Positions 11,946 to 23,280 of a stretch of 64,000 nt of DNA are shown in pieces; position 1 is the first letter of the stretch, and the number at the start of each line of letters is the position of its first letter. The notes under the pieces were generated by a model. It did not search any database and had not been told where the DNA came from. It saw only the letters and a list, made by a program, of their open reading frames with translations. Position numbers and translations under genes: made by a program. Location of the stretch: contig CM041465.1 of assembly GCA_023213395.1 (NCBI GenBank), forward strand, positions 1,984,001-2,048,000. Reading direction: 5' to 3'. This DNA comes from Cycas panzhihuaensis (Eukaryota; Cycadophyta).

Positions 11946-12910
11946 TCCTTGTTTCTGATGTTTTCTTGCCTTCCTTAAGCATTGTAGTGTTTTTGTGATA
12001 GATCTAGCCCATAATCGTGTAAGTCATGTGCTCTCTGTAGCACCTACATTGATTGCAAGTTTACCATCATTTAGATCTTGTTCTCCTTTAAGTTCCCTAT
12101 TCAAAAGAGAGCCTACGCTCCCAGCTTTATTAAACTTTCATCTCGGAAAGAGAAACACTTTTGTCAGCTATGAGTTCCCATTTATTCATTAAGAGTTTAC
12201 TTTTATTTGTCAGCTTATTACCTTGTTGATTCAGACCTCACTTTCACTCACTAGTTGGTTATCCTTGGGATTCTCCTTCTTGGTCATATATCACCACCTA
12301 TTAATTATTTTTATTATCTTTGGCTCTCTTTATTATTCCTTCAGAATAGATACTCATTCTACCACCTTCCCTTCATACTTGGAGACACCCTGATTTTGTT
12401 TTCTATGGTTCATTCCTTAAGGAAGATTAGCCCCTTTCCCTTTTAAGATTCTATTAAAAAGGAGAAATCCTTACTGCATTGAGTAGAAGAGTTTCTTAAG
12501 AAGATAATTATGATCCTATTCTTATAAAAGGTGGAAAATGAAGTAAAAGAAAAGAGAGAGAGAGAGAGAGAGAGAGAAAGTTGAAAGAAAGTAAAAAGTA
12601 AGATTATTGTTTTCATCCTCTTGTAATACGGGGCAAGTCACGTAACAACTTCATCCCCACCTATCCATCTATAGGTTGGGTTCATTTGGATGAGTCATTC
12701 AGGATTTTTGGATCTAGTTGCTTGGGTCCACCATGACCTCAGTTATGATTGAACCTTGCTTGACACTTTGATCATGATTGTCTTACTTGAGTTTCTTCTT
12801 CTCCTTCATCACAATTAGAGATCTATCTCTATTACCGTCTCCTTACTAATTGATTCATGTACCTTCTCTCATTAATTATATGATCTCCAAGTTTTGATCC
12901 TCTCATTCCC
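11946..12910 (+). other. Spacer between integrase repeat and archaeal-type RNase H (copy 2)
   Basis: No gene that I recognise. Two short open stretches (11995-12192 and 12255-12446) show no known motif and no match in the other copies that would support coding. A run of about thirteen AG dinucleotides lies at 12553-12578. From 12729 the sequence matches the start of the window. It may be a leader or splice-acceptor region for the separate RNase H frame, which would need a spliced RNA to be translated, but no acceptor can be fixed. Confidence 0.55.
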
Positions 12911-13320
12911 ATGGCATTAAGTATCTTTACCAATGGGGGTTGTAGAGGAAACCCAAGACTGTATGCTTCTACTTGGGTGGTTTATGACCAATCAAGAAGT
13001 CCTCTCCTTTTTATAGGTTTCTTTATACCTAGGGCAACCAATAATGAACCTGAATACCTTACAATTATAGGAGCCTTATCACACATCTCTTACTTTTATC
13101 TCAGACTTATTACTTTATATGTTGATTCTCAAGTTGTGGTTTATCAGTTGTTTGGGATGTACCAGGTCTGCTCTCCATGACTCCTCTCTTTGTATCATCA
13201 GGCCTCATCATTGTTGTCTCCATTTGCTTCAATGACTATCTAGTACATATCATGTTCTTTTAATCTTGAAACTGATGCTCTCATTTCCTCAATCCTTGAT
13301 GATCATGTTGATTGATTTTG
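12911..13320 (+). pseudogene. Archaeal-type RNase H (copy 2), broken
   Basis: The ATG at 12911 starts MALSIFTNGGCRGNPR, followed by TNNEPEY and YVDSQVVV, and the C-terminal part can be followed with stops to a final NLETDAL segment near 13285. The complete relative at 56079-56501 has IFTDGK, NNEAEY, CDSQVVV and NAEADSL. As in copies 1 and 3 the first Asp is Asn (AAT), while the Glu and the second and last Asp are present. The frame starts about 1.3 kb after integrase, so this domain is not fused to pol as in most Tat elements described, where it sits between RNase H and integrase. Confidence 0.82.
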
Positions 13321-13344
13321 CTTCTTCTAGTTAGGGACACCCCA

Positions 13345-14220
13345 CTCTAGAATGAGTATAAACTACCACTCTGTGATCAGTATAAACTATCGATTTGGCA
13401 AGACTATAGGTTAGGATAATTGTGAGATTGTGGCAATAGATATAAGACTGAAGCGAGATATGTGAAATGGCTAGACCCACATGGGAATCTTAGGCCATAG
13501 AGGAACTTGATAGAGGATAAGTTCCTAAAAGCTTCTTGCCCCTAGAAGGAGCTAATGAAGAATCTAATATACTCAGGTAGTTAGTTATTTATTAGGCAAG
13601 ATTAGTCTCATTTACTAAATGACCTACTTCCTTTATGATATATTATATGAGTGTGGGATTATCCTACATTTATATAATCTATCATGAGTATGATATGAGC
13701 TATATTAGTTCCTTTTTGGAGATTTATTACTCCATCTTCTACTTTTATAAACTTATTATCGTTTGTGTTCCAGATGATTTTAAGTTTAGAAAAATAGAAT
13801 AAGTAAACCTTTCACTTACACCATTTTAATCTTTTGTTTATCTCCTAGTTTTTATTCCTCCCCTAACCTTGACTTTCTTAAACCATACTACTCTCGAACA
13901 AGTATAAATTGCCATGTATATAATATAAAAAAAACAAAAAAAAAAGTACATAACCACAAAAGAACAAAAAAAGTAAAAAAGATAAAAATTATTATATATT
14001 TCCTTGGACAAGTCATGCTAATGAGTGTATCCTATGCTCACACATAAATAGAAATAAGGGGGGATAAAAGTTTTAGAGACAAGCAATTACACACAAGTTT
14101 TAAGAAAAAAAGAAGATCAATATATACATGATGTCAAAAATGTAGTACATATGTCATCTAAGTGACTCATCATACATGATCTATGGTACATGATATATGA
14201 TACATAATATATATAACTCG
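13345..14220. other. Non-coding spacer between RNase H and PMD gene (copy 2)
   Basis: It begins with two ATCAGTATAAACTA / ATGAGTATAAACTA units at 13353-13390 and a third related one near 13900. The rest is AT-rich and matches copies 1 and 3. No gene is supported. The right part would be the 3' untranslated region of the antisense PMD gene. Confidence 0.6.
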
Positions 14221-16401
14221 AGGCTTATAAAATGCCTTGTATCATCCTCCTACCTCCTAAAAGACATAAGATACACTCGTCTCTATGATTCCTGATGAGA
14301 TCCTTAAGGTACATCTAGATCTGTCCTCGATCTCCTACTAGAAGTCTCCCCACGAGAAGACTCTTCTCTGGGTGGGAGATGGTGTCATCCTAATGCACCA
14401 TGCCACTCACTGATGGAGTATACCTGGCCCTTGCCTGAGCTAGTGCCATTCTCCACAGGTGTCTCCTCTCCTCCTCACCTACCCTTAACTCCATCTCTCA
14501 CCTCTACAACTCCATCTACATTTCCATATACATGTATTAAGCACTCAATGCATGGCAATAGTAGTCTATCTAGTCCCCCAACAGTCTGTGATCTACCACA
14601 TTCCAAGTAGTTGCCTCATCTAACGTTGGAACATAGGGGAAGATCACCTCCAATGTCCTCTGCACCTCTCTCAAGGTAACTATCCCATCACCTGTCCAAT
14701 GGAAACATGTCATATATAGTCAATCCTTTGGAGAAGAAAATGAGCTTTAGAAATAAAGGGGATATAATGCGATGTGATAAATCAACTAATTAAATCACGT
14801 ACCTGGAGATCTAGCTCTTGTTGGCTCTCTGCCCACCACCTCACTAGCTGATAGTGCCTATACCATCTACAGCTCTTGATGAGCCTCTTGCATAGCTTCT
14901 CCCTTGCTAGTTGTGACGACTCCATCCCTAACCTACTCATCGGTAGATCCTAGCTCCATACTTTAGATAGAGCCCCCTCTCCTATCTGCAGGTGCCTCAC
15001 CCCATTGTCCTAGCACCTGCTGATTGCTACCTGCTCCACTACTGGAGGAGGCACCTCCTCTACCCCCTTATCCTACCTCCTCTCCCCTATTAGTAACACT
15101 ACCATCATGAGCCCCTCCGTCATGACCTCCTCCTCTCCATGCCCCTGTTGTTGGAGCCTCCTTAGCTACTGCCCTCTCTGTAACATCCATCTTATCATCG
15201 TTCCACATTGGAAGCCTGGCATAGGCATCATCAATGAGCTGTCTCCTCATCATCCAGCTCAGCACGAGACTGTGAATCATCCTCATGATAATCATTGGCA
15301 TGTTATGGATCTTAGATCTCATGTGCCACCTATTCATGCATAGATCCATCAATGTTAGTGTCCCTAACTCTCCTCTTGGCCACATCAAGGGAATATGGTT
15401 ATAGATCTAGCACATCAATACCAAGATATAAGAAAAGCCACCTTTACCTATCCTCTGAATCCTAGATAGCTGATGACTAATGTTGTTTGCCACATACTAT
15501 CCCCAGTTAACCCTAATCCCCTGCTCGCATCGCCATATAATCCTTATCCACTAAACTGGGATCCCCATGAAGTTCTCCATCCTCATAATCCGGTATGTGA
15601 TAATAAGAGCAATGATCCTCTTCACCACTACAACTTCATTTTCTACCCTGATTACCTCAATGGAGATGCCATGTTAATCAATCTGATCAACAAACCCTAT
15701 CAAGTAAGTACTACATGCCATCTGTGACTCCTCATTTATCACCCTGATTAGGTGAACCCTCTTGCCATGCCAACTCATGCTAAGAATTATCCCTGCATCT
15801 CATGGGATAATCTCTAGGTCTCTGATACCCTGAACTCTGAGCACATGTTACCTTGGTATCCAACAACTCATGAAGTCATGCAACACCTCATGCTCTATGA
15901 CCAACTCGGTCGAAGCACTAGCCCTAGGTAGCCCACATGCATGTAAGATACCCCATCCTGCCTCATCAAGTTGATTCACCAACTCACCGATGGAGGCTCC
16001 ATTCTCACAAGTATCAACTCTCTCCAAGGCCTGCATATTAAAAAGTACTATTTGTTAGCATCCACTTTGAGTCAAATCCCTCATATGATAAGGAGATTTT
16101 TTTTTATATAAAAATATCTCTAAAAAAATTGAAAAATGTAGTTTTACTATGAAAAACATAGTTTCATAATGAAAAATGTGATTTCACTGTGAAAAACATG
16201 ATTTCATAGTGAAAAACATGACTTCTTTAGATGGCCCAAAATAGTGAAGTCATGTTTTTCATTACTTGATTGCGTTATTCATTATAAAATCACATTTTTA
16301 GTATAGTGCCTACATTTTTTGCACTGTAACACGTTTTTTACCATAAATTGAAAAAAAAAAAAGACTGTCTCACTCACCGGGTACCTCACTCACTGTTCCA
16401 T
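14221..16401 (-). pseudogene. Antisense three-exon plant mobile domain gene (copy 2), broken
   Basis: Exon 1 is 24 nt (16401-16378): ATG, then codons reading MEQ-stop-VRYP, and donor CCG|GTGAGTGAG. Intron 1 is 16377-16031 with acceptor ATATGCAG|GCC. Exon 2 (16030-14803) begins ALERVDTCENG and runs through ELVNQLDEAGWGIL to HDFMSCWIPR, where the family II copy reads DIISHWDRRRHVFHLP, the PMD core. Intron 2 is 14802-14692 (111 bp; CCAG|GTACGTG to TTGGACAG|GTG). Exon 3 starts with TLREVQRTLEVIFPYVP and ends in a charged, coiled-coil-like tail. Many TAG stops break it. The gene runs against gag-pol, so its introns cannot be spliced from the genomic RNA. PMD proteins are nuclear factors related to MAIN/MAIL1; the role here is unknown. 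Confidence 0.83.
16133..16262. repeat. Tandem and inverted repeats in PMD intron 1 (copy 2)
   Basis: About four units of a 20-bp GTGAAAAACATGATTTCATA repeat, then a perfect inverted repeat with 15-bp arms, GAAAAACATGACTTC at 16211-16225 and its complement at 16246-16260. Related AAAAATGTGATTT words continue to 16300. It lies within intron 1 of the antisense gene. Confidence 0.85.
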
Positions 16402-16542
16402 TATCCTCTATCTCAAGTTGTGGAGCTAATCACCTAACCGATAGAGCTTAAAATCTCGCTCGAGCGAAGGAAAATTGCCTCTAGATTGCTCCTTTTTCCT
16501 CCTTCATCTTCGTGAAAATGGATTTATTTCTTTATCAATTTT

Positions 16543-16556
16543 CCTACATATAAGGG
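16543..16556 (-). promoter_or_regulatory. TATA-like box of antisense PMD gene (copy 2), decayed
   Basis: On the minus strand CCCTTATATGTAGG lies 148 bases upstream of the ATG at 16401. The family II copy has CCTATATAAGG and copy 3 has CTATTTATAAG at almost the same distance. Each is followed by an alignable AAAATTnAT...CATTTTCAC stretch, so the block is conserved beyond the box. Confidence 0.6.
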
Positions 16557-16839
16557 AGCCTTTTCTAGCCCTTTTGGCCCCTTTTTGCCTATGAAATTAT
16601 TCAGGCTAAACATTTAATCCACCAAAAGGAAGTATACATCAATTCAATCATAATTGTCTTCAAAGTTGTGTTGAAGTATCACAAACATATTCTTTTTCAT
16701 TTTGATAAAGTTCATGTTATTCAAAGGATTATTCGAGCTCTTTCTTTATTCTCCTGTTGACGTTTGATTGATCGTTCAATCTTACTATATCTAGTATATA
16801 TTTATCTTCAACAGGATTATGACTCTGAGCTTTTAGGTG

Positions 16840-17420
16840 CCTGTTGATGAGTCTAAACTAGGACATAACAACAAACTCTAAGCATCTATTTCCTTATTAA
16901 TGAGTATAAACTATGAAAAGGATAACCAACCCTAAGTTTTTAGGTGCCTATTGATGAATTTAAACTAGAGCAAGACTGAACTCTAAGATTTATTCCCCTT
17001 GTTAATGAGTATAAACTATGACAAGACCATGCTTTGAGGCCTCTATACCTGTTAATGAGCCTAAGCTATGATAGGGATCCCTCCAAATTTGATCATTAAC
17101 AAGGTTAAAAGATGACAATTAGCCTCTAAAATCCCTTACCCCATTAACGAGGCTAAACTATAATGGGTTCACTCTAAAAAGTCACCTATTAATGAGCTTA
17201 AACTATGACAGTCCATCTTTTTAACCTTGGCAAGGAGATTTCACTCCAAAAGGTTACCTATTAACGAGCTTAAACTATGGAAATCCATCCTTTTTGTCTT
17301 GGCAAAAGGATTTTTCTCTGAAAAGTCACCTGTTAATGAGCTTAAACTATGGCAGTCTGTCCTTTTTACTCCATCAAGAAGATTTCCCTCCAATACTCGG
17401 TTAATGAGAGATAAACTATG
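16840..17420 (+). repeat. Array of TAATGAGnnTAAACTATG motif (copy 2)
   Basis: About eleven copies of TAATGAGnnTAAACTATG, all in the same direction, spaced 37-75 bp, interleaved with AAAGTCACCTATTAA-like spacers. The reverse complement of the same array is at 29140-29530 in copy 3. It sits upstream of the antisense PMD promoter and downstream of everything coded on the plus strand. Confidence 0.88.
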
Positions 17421-17441
17421 ACCAAGTGTATATTATAAGCC

Positions 17442-17777
17442 CATCCAGTTTGTAGGCATTTGGTGATGAAGTCTCATCTAGTTTGTGGGTAGTAGATAGT
17501 ATTTGTTTGAAGGTGAAAGTCCGATCTAGTTTTTGGGCATTAGGTAAGTTTTTTATAATAGTAGGCACCTAGTCCTTTTAGGTAAGAAGATAAATATAGT
17601 GATAATTAGGAGTTAAATACCTAGTCCTTTTTAGTAACATGGTTGATACCTAATCCTTTTACGTAATTTAATAGATACCCAGTCCTTTTGGGTAATTTAA
17701 TGGATACCTAGTCCTTTTGGGTAAGAGATATAAATGACACCTCTTTTGGTCAATATTACTTAGTCCTTTTGAGTAAC
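17442..17777 (+). repeat. Two minisatellites before the 3' tail (copy 2)
   Basis: First, three units of CATCTAGTTTGTGGGCATTA at 17442-17545. Then six units of GATACCTAGTCCTTTTGGGT at about 17571-17777, 25-50 bp apart. Both are found in reverse complement in copy 3 at about 28930-29130. Confidence 0.85.
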
Positions 17778-19019
17778 TCTACTAATGGAAGTTCTTTGAA
17801 TAAAGTTGTAATGCAGATTTCATTTCACCATGGAAGAATAGTATCCCATCATTCATACATTTCATTAGTTTCTATCACTTTCACTAGAACAACCAACACC
17901 CACATCATTTCCACCTCTCACCATCCTATGTCTCTCTAGAATAGGAGCCTCAGGTGCCAAGGGGGAAAATGTTTCACCCAAACCTGGCCTCTTCATATGG
18001 ATTTGGATAATTTTGGTTAGTTGATGCTTGTTACATGATTTTATTGATGATGATCGATGTATGCTGATTTGATTTCATGTATTGGGCCCTATTTTATTGA
18101 AATAATATTTGATTATTGATTGATGAAATGTAATGAATGATGTTATTGACTTTGTTCCTATCATTCTGCTGATGATGTAAATTATGGCGACAAAGTTTTC
18201 TTTATGACTAACTTGACTTCATACTTCCTTCAAACTCAGTTGTTTTAATCTTATTTTTGAGATTTTACCCATGTTTTTATTATTTTATTACCTTTGGGCC
18301 TATCCTTAATTCATTTCACCTCGTTCTGGGCTTATTTACTCTCTTATGAACCTATTTTCATGCTTAAAAATTTATGAAATGCCAATTTTTATTAATTTTT
18401 GGTCAATTTTTCACTTTACTAAAATCACATTTTTCACCCTGTCAAAAATGTGATCAATTACATTTAAGAATAAAATTAAAATTTTGGGGTAGTTGAAAAA
18501 TATGACCGATCATGTTTTTAAAATAAAATCGCATTTTTGGTAAGTGAAAAATGCAACCGATTACATTTTTCACTGTCATGCAACAAAAAGTTAGGTCAGC
18601 GAGCTAAAATTCTATATGTTGCCACCTAGGTATGATGGGATTTAGTTCTTTTTATGCCTAGAAGTGTGAGGAGAGTTGTAGTAGTGATGAGTATTGAGAA
18701 TTAGAAGAGAAGAAGTGATTCTTGCTCCAGTATTGGGAGATTTTGTGAAAGTTTTTAGAGAATTCTTAAGGACTGCTGTCATGGCTTTGAATACTTGATT
18801 TTTTGAAGTTATTTAATGAAATCTCAAAGAAGTTTTGTTGCTATGTTACTGCTACTCAATTGTTGATGGTCTAAGCTTTCATATTCTTAGATCTTCATCA
18901 ATTTATGCTTTAAACTTCTCTTGATTTAGTAAGATCTTTCCTATTGGATTTCAAGCTTGTTCCACATTGTCTTGAAGGTAATTTTCACTTAGAATTATTT
19001 CTTTTCATTGGCTAATGGT
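17778..19019. other. AT-rich 3' tail of copy 2
   Basis: No gene seen. At 18400-18590 there is a cluster of AAAAATGTGAT words in both directions, including an inverted repeat with 11-bp arms (AGTGAAAAATG at 18543-18553 and its complement at 18564-18574). The tail matches the reverse complement of 42572-43379. No clear polypurine tract precedes the LTR. Confidence 0.65.
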
Positions 19020-19159
19020 TGTTGGACTTTTGAAATTGAAATATACACTAAAAGGTCTACGCTTTGTAGGGCTCCTTAAGGATAGACTAGGGTAGGGCAT
19101 GGTCATCTCTCCACCATACATTTTGATACTTCTTCCCACTATTTCATAGCAACATATAT
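19020..19159 (+). repeat. 3' LTR of copy 2, left part
   Basis: It matches the first 140 bp of the LTR at 3271 and is interrupted by the copia element. The last five bases, TATAT, are repeated after that element at 27643-27647. Confidence 0.88.
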
Positions 19160-19542
19160 TGAGAAAACAACATGATCTAAATACATGTGCCTTAATTCAA
19201 GTATAATAATCAAAATATTGACAAATATTCAATAAATCAAAAAAATAAGCAAGACATATAATCATGCAATGGTACAGGTGAATTCACCATACTGTAGGCT
19301 CTCTCTTGGGTAGAGATTCCATATTAATCAAAATTCAATATGTAGTACAAAGGTGCGGGGCAATATTTATAGCCATTCACTAAGATTACAAGGCATTGGA
19401 ATAGGCTAACTTAATGGCACAAGAGGTGGACCTGACCTCACTATCCAATGTGATTTACTTATATAAAAGGGTCTATTAATACATTATAATGATGAATTTA
19501 CATAATAAGAAGAAATGGAGGAGATATTACAATGTTTTAACA
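19160..19542 (-). repeat. Copia 3' LTR
   Basis: In the direction of the element it starts TGTTAAAACATTG and ends GTTTTCTCA. It matches 27259-27642. The sequence next to it inside the element (19543-19555) reads TTAAGGGAGGG on the minus strand, a polypurine tract. Confidence 0.92.
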
Positions 19543-19555
19543 CCCTCCCTTAATA
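19543..19555 (-). other. Copia polypurine tract
   Basis: On the minus strand, TTATTAAGGGAGGG lies immediately before the 3' LTR, where the plus-strand primer of reverse transcription is expected. Confidence 0.8.
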
Positions 19556-19569
19556 ACAACTTCATTTCT

Positions 19570-21010
19570 TCAAATGTCGAGGTCAAATCTAAACCATTCA
19601 AACTTTGGTTTATCAAGTGCTTTAGTGAAGATGTATGCAACCTGGTCTTTAGTAGGACTGTAGGTGAGATCAACTTCTCTATTTTAGACATGCTCATGAA
19701 TGAAGTGATGATGGACCTTAATGTGCTTGGTTCTAGCATGGAATATAGGATTCTTCATCATCTTCAACATACTTTGACTGTCACAGTATAGGATGGTTGG
19801 TGACGTCTATTGAAGTCTAAGCTCGATGAGAATCCTTCTCAGCCAAATCAACTCAGTTGTAGCATGGACAACTATTTTATATTCTACTTTAGTGAAGGAA
19901 AGGGCAACGATGGGTTACTTTTTATAACTCCATGAGATTACAACTGTGTTCAAATCAAAACAATAGCCTGAAGTTGAATGGCATGTATCCTAACAACTAG
20001 CCTAAATAACATTTGTATATCCCTTTAGAATAGGTGATTCAGTCTTATTGTACTCAAGGCCAAACTGATGAGTGCCACAAATATATTTGAGTATCCTAGT
20101 GGCTGCTTTCCAATGAGATACTTTTGGCTGTGACATATACCTGGAGTAGATCCCTGCTGCATATGAGATGTCTGGGTGAGTATGAGTGATATAGATGAGA
20201 CTCTCAATTAACTGCTAGTACAAAGTAGGATTAAAAGGTTTTCCTTGTTCATCTAGGTTTAACTTGGTTATTATCTCCATAGGAATTAGTGCAGGCTTTT
20301 ATTCAGTCATCCTAAATCTTTCCAAGAGTTCATTAGCATACCTAGTTTGAGTCAGGAGGATTTGTCCTGGTTCTTGCCAAACTTCAATTCCAAGGAAGTA
20401 ATGAAGTAGGCTAAGGTAAGTCATCTCAAAATTATTCTTCAACTCTGATTGGAGCCAAGACATTCCATTTGTATCATTTCCAGTGATGGCAAGATCATCC
20501 ACATAAAGCATAATGATGGTGATCAAATTATCTCTAACCTGAATATAGAGATCAGGATCAGAGGGTAAATGATTAAATCCATGCTGAGTGAGAAATGCAT
20601 CTATCTTTGCATACCAGGCATGTGGTGCCTGCTTGAGTCCATAAAGGGATTTTTTTGAGTCTACAAACTAAGTGTTCTTGTCCTAGAACAACATAGCCTT
20701 GGGGTTGTTTCAAGAAAACCTCTTCTTTGAGCTCTCCATTGAGGAAATCACTCTTCACATCTATTTGGTAAATAGGCCATCTAAATTAGGTTGCTAGGGA
20801 CATAACCAAATGGAATATAGTTATGTTATCTACTGGTGCAAAGGTCTCATCATAGTCAATCCCCTCTTGTTGTTTTAAACCTCTTGCAACAAGGTAAGCT
20901 TTGTGACACTCTATGGTACCATCTGCATGGAACTTTATCTTGTATAGCCATCTATAGGCAATTTCTTTCTTTCTAGGTGGTAATTTAGTCAGCTCCCAAG
21001 TGGTCATTTT
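19570..21010 (-). pseudogene. Copia reverse transcriptase and RNase H, broken
   Basis: The start of RT is seen as WELTKLPPRKKEIAYRWLYKIK with VARGLKQQEGIDYDETFAPV downstream (21007-20786). The catalytic box is LYVDDLAITGND at about 20510-20475, followed by YFLGIEV. The last part reads VDLTYSPTKDQVAYIFTKAL with the polyprotein ending FDLDI-stop at 19570. Frameshifts and stops occur throughout, and a different frame stays open over the last 210 bases. The order RT-RNase H at the end, after integrase, defines Ty1/copia. Confidence 0.9.
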
Positions 21011-21276
21011 TTAAGATAGAATTCATCTCTTCATCCATAGCTGCTTTCCAAATTTAGTCTTTGACTGCCTCCTCAAATGTGGAAGGTTTAGGAGTTTCAA
21101 GGACGTGCCATGAGGGCAAAATTTATAGAGTGTCTCGTCTTGGAAGGCCTCTTTGAAGCTATAGGAGGGGGAGGAGCATCCTTTAAAAGTTGTTGTACCC
21201 ACTGAGGAGGTGGCTAAAAGCTGGTGGCTTCAACCTAAAAGTCATCAACTAAAATAGGAGGCAAATTTATACTTAC

Positions 21277-23280
21277 TTAAATGGACAAACAAGAAGCTAT
21301 TAGAACTGATAATGGACTAGAAGTGTAGGAGTAAGATGGTACAAGTGGCTCCAAAGTTTGTCCAAGGGTCACTTGTGTCATACCAACTTCATCTTCTGCT
21401 ATAATATGATGTGGAGGAGGTGTCAATACCAGTGGTTCTTCTATAAAGATTACATCTCGTGTCATGTAAGCTTGGTTACCAACTATGTCAAAGACTTTAT
21501 ATGCTTTGCAACTAGGTACGTAGCCAAGGAAGATGCACTTAAGGCTCTTGTCATCAAGTTTCTTCTTGTTATCCTTTGGGATATATTTGTATGTTGTGCA
21601 TCTAAAGATCCTTAAGTGAGCTACAGATGGTTTCTGACTTGCCAAGCTTCTTCCGGAGTAATGTTCCTAATTGTAACTATGGGACTTTTGTTGGTTAGGT
21701 AAGCAACTATGGCAATGACATCGGCCCAAAATCTAGTGATAAGGTTGGACACACTAAGCATGGATTTTCCTTTATTGATTAAAGTTTGATTCATCCTTTC
21801 AGATATACCATTCTAATGAGGTGTGTGAGGAGCAGAAAATTGATGTTGGATGCCATGTTCTTTGAAAAGGTTATTGAACTGATTTGAAATGTACTCACCA
21901 CCATTGTTAGATCTAGGGGTCTTGATTCTCATCCTACTTTCATTTTTAGCTGTAGCTTTGAACTTTTTGAATCCGTCTAAGACTTGATATTTGTTTCTCA
22001 AGAAGTAGACCCATACTTTCCTTGAGAAGTCATCTATGAAGGTAATGAAATACCAACTACCATTGAGAGATTAGGTGGATATAGGCCCACAAATATTAGA
22101 ATGTACTAACTCTAATGGTTGTGAAGCTCTCCAAGTATTATTGGAAGGAATTTTTCTCTTTACTGCTTTCCCTTTAGGCATGCCTCACATATGTTTCGAT
22201 ATCTCTTGATTTTGGGTAGGTTATATGCCATTTTGAGCCTAGACATGAGATTCAAGCTTTGCATATTTAAATGACCTAAGCGTTGATGCCATAGGTGATC
22301 TTTGGATCTATTTGTGATCACTTCATCCTTTAAGTGGGAGAATTCTCCTGGTTCTTATATGCAAGGGGACTCTTCCTCAATTACATCCTTCACCTTATCA
22401 CATTGAGTTATGTTAGCCATTGAGCAAGATTCATGTTGGGGAGTAGTGGTAAGAGGGACTCCATATAGCCTATATAAGCTACCATCTTCATGTCCTGTAG
22501 CCACAAGTTTTCTTGTAGCATGGTCTGTAATTCTGCAAATGCCTTAGCTAAAGAGGACATCTAAGTTTTGCTTATCTATTTGACTGATGGAAAGTAGGTT
22601 CATCTTCATACCAAGTATAAGGAACACATTACTGATGTGGTGTCTAATATTATAGTCCTTCAATGTGATTGGTACCCTACCAATTTTGGTCACATTGTAA
22701 GCCATGTTATCCCTAAATGTGACTGTTTGAGTGTTGATTAGTTAGGTCTCTTCCAATATTTTTTTAGAACCTATCATATGTCTTGTTACACTAGAATCAA
22801 GAAGACATGTAGTCTCATCAAGTTGAGAGGACAATGCTACAAAAAATAGGTTATGGGAGGAGGAGTCTTGACCATCTTCCATATTACCACCTTGTTGTTG
22901 ATTGTATTATTGGTTCCTTTGATTCCTATTTAAGAAGCATTGCCTATTTTGAGGTCTTTGACCTTGTGTGGGCCTTAGATTCCAATTCTACTTATAGAAT
23001 TGTACTTAAGGTTCATATGATGGCCCCCCTTGTGGGTGGAAAGGGCCTCCTTATTATTGAACTAGACCACTATGCTAATAATAAGGGCCTCCTTATTGTG
23101 GAAAGGGGTCTCCTTGAGGAGGGAATGGTCCTCCTTTTTGACAAGAAGCTCCTTGTCTTTGTTGATTATAATTATGGCCTCCTTGATGGTATGAAGATGC
23201 TCCTTATTGATAATCAGGGGGTGGTTGTTGATAGACTAGCCCATATGCTTGGCTCCCATGGTTTTTAAGAGTTGTAAATC
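21277..23280 (-). pseudogene. Copia protease and integrase, broken
   Basis: The protease motif is seen as CLLDSSVTRHM near 22800, where copia has LLDSGATxHM. The pre-integrase motif WHQRLGHLN is at about 22296-22268. The integrase core has NNGGEYISNQF near 21905-21870 (usually TDNGGEY, so the Asp is Asn), HGIQHQFSAPHTPH at 21843-21813, then HLRIFRCTTYKYIPKDNKKKLDDK and CIFLGY at 21620-21530. It joins cDNA into the chromosome in active elements. Confidence 0.88.

Larger units (their letters stand above)
4663..19019 (+). mobile_element. Family I Tat-like Ty3/gypsy element, copy 2, internal region
   Basis: This 14.4-kb stretch lies between two matching LTRs. It holds in order: primer site, gag, protease, RT, RNase H, integrase, a 93-bp tandem repeat, an archaeal-type RNase H, the antisense PMD gene with its own promoter-like region, a motif array, two minisatellites and an AT-rich tail. 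Every gene carries stops, mostly TAG at places where Trp or Gln is expected, plus some indels. It is an old, inactive copy but almost complete. Confidence 0.9.

Noticed and set aside
15107-15343. 78-codon plus-strand frame
   Set aside because: Shadow of the antisense PMD exon 2 in copy 2.
16840-17420. CRISPR-like array
   Set aside because: The repeated motif is short and degenerate, spacers are alike and of uneven length, there are no cas genes and the context is a plant retrotransposon.
19527-19739. 70-codon minus-strand frame at the end of the copia polyprotein
   Set aside because: The RNase H end motif VDLTYSPTKDQVAYIFTKAL lies in another frame of the same strand; this one is out of frame with it.
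22834-23268. 144-codon plus-strand frame
   Set aside because: It is antisense to the Gly/Gln-rich copia region between gag and protease, with no known motif; its length comes from the repetitive base composition.
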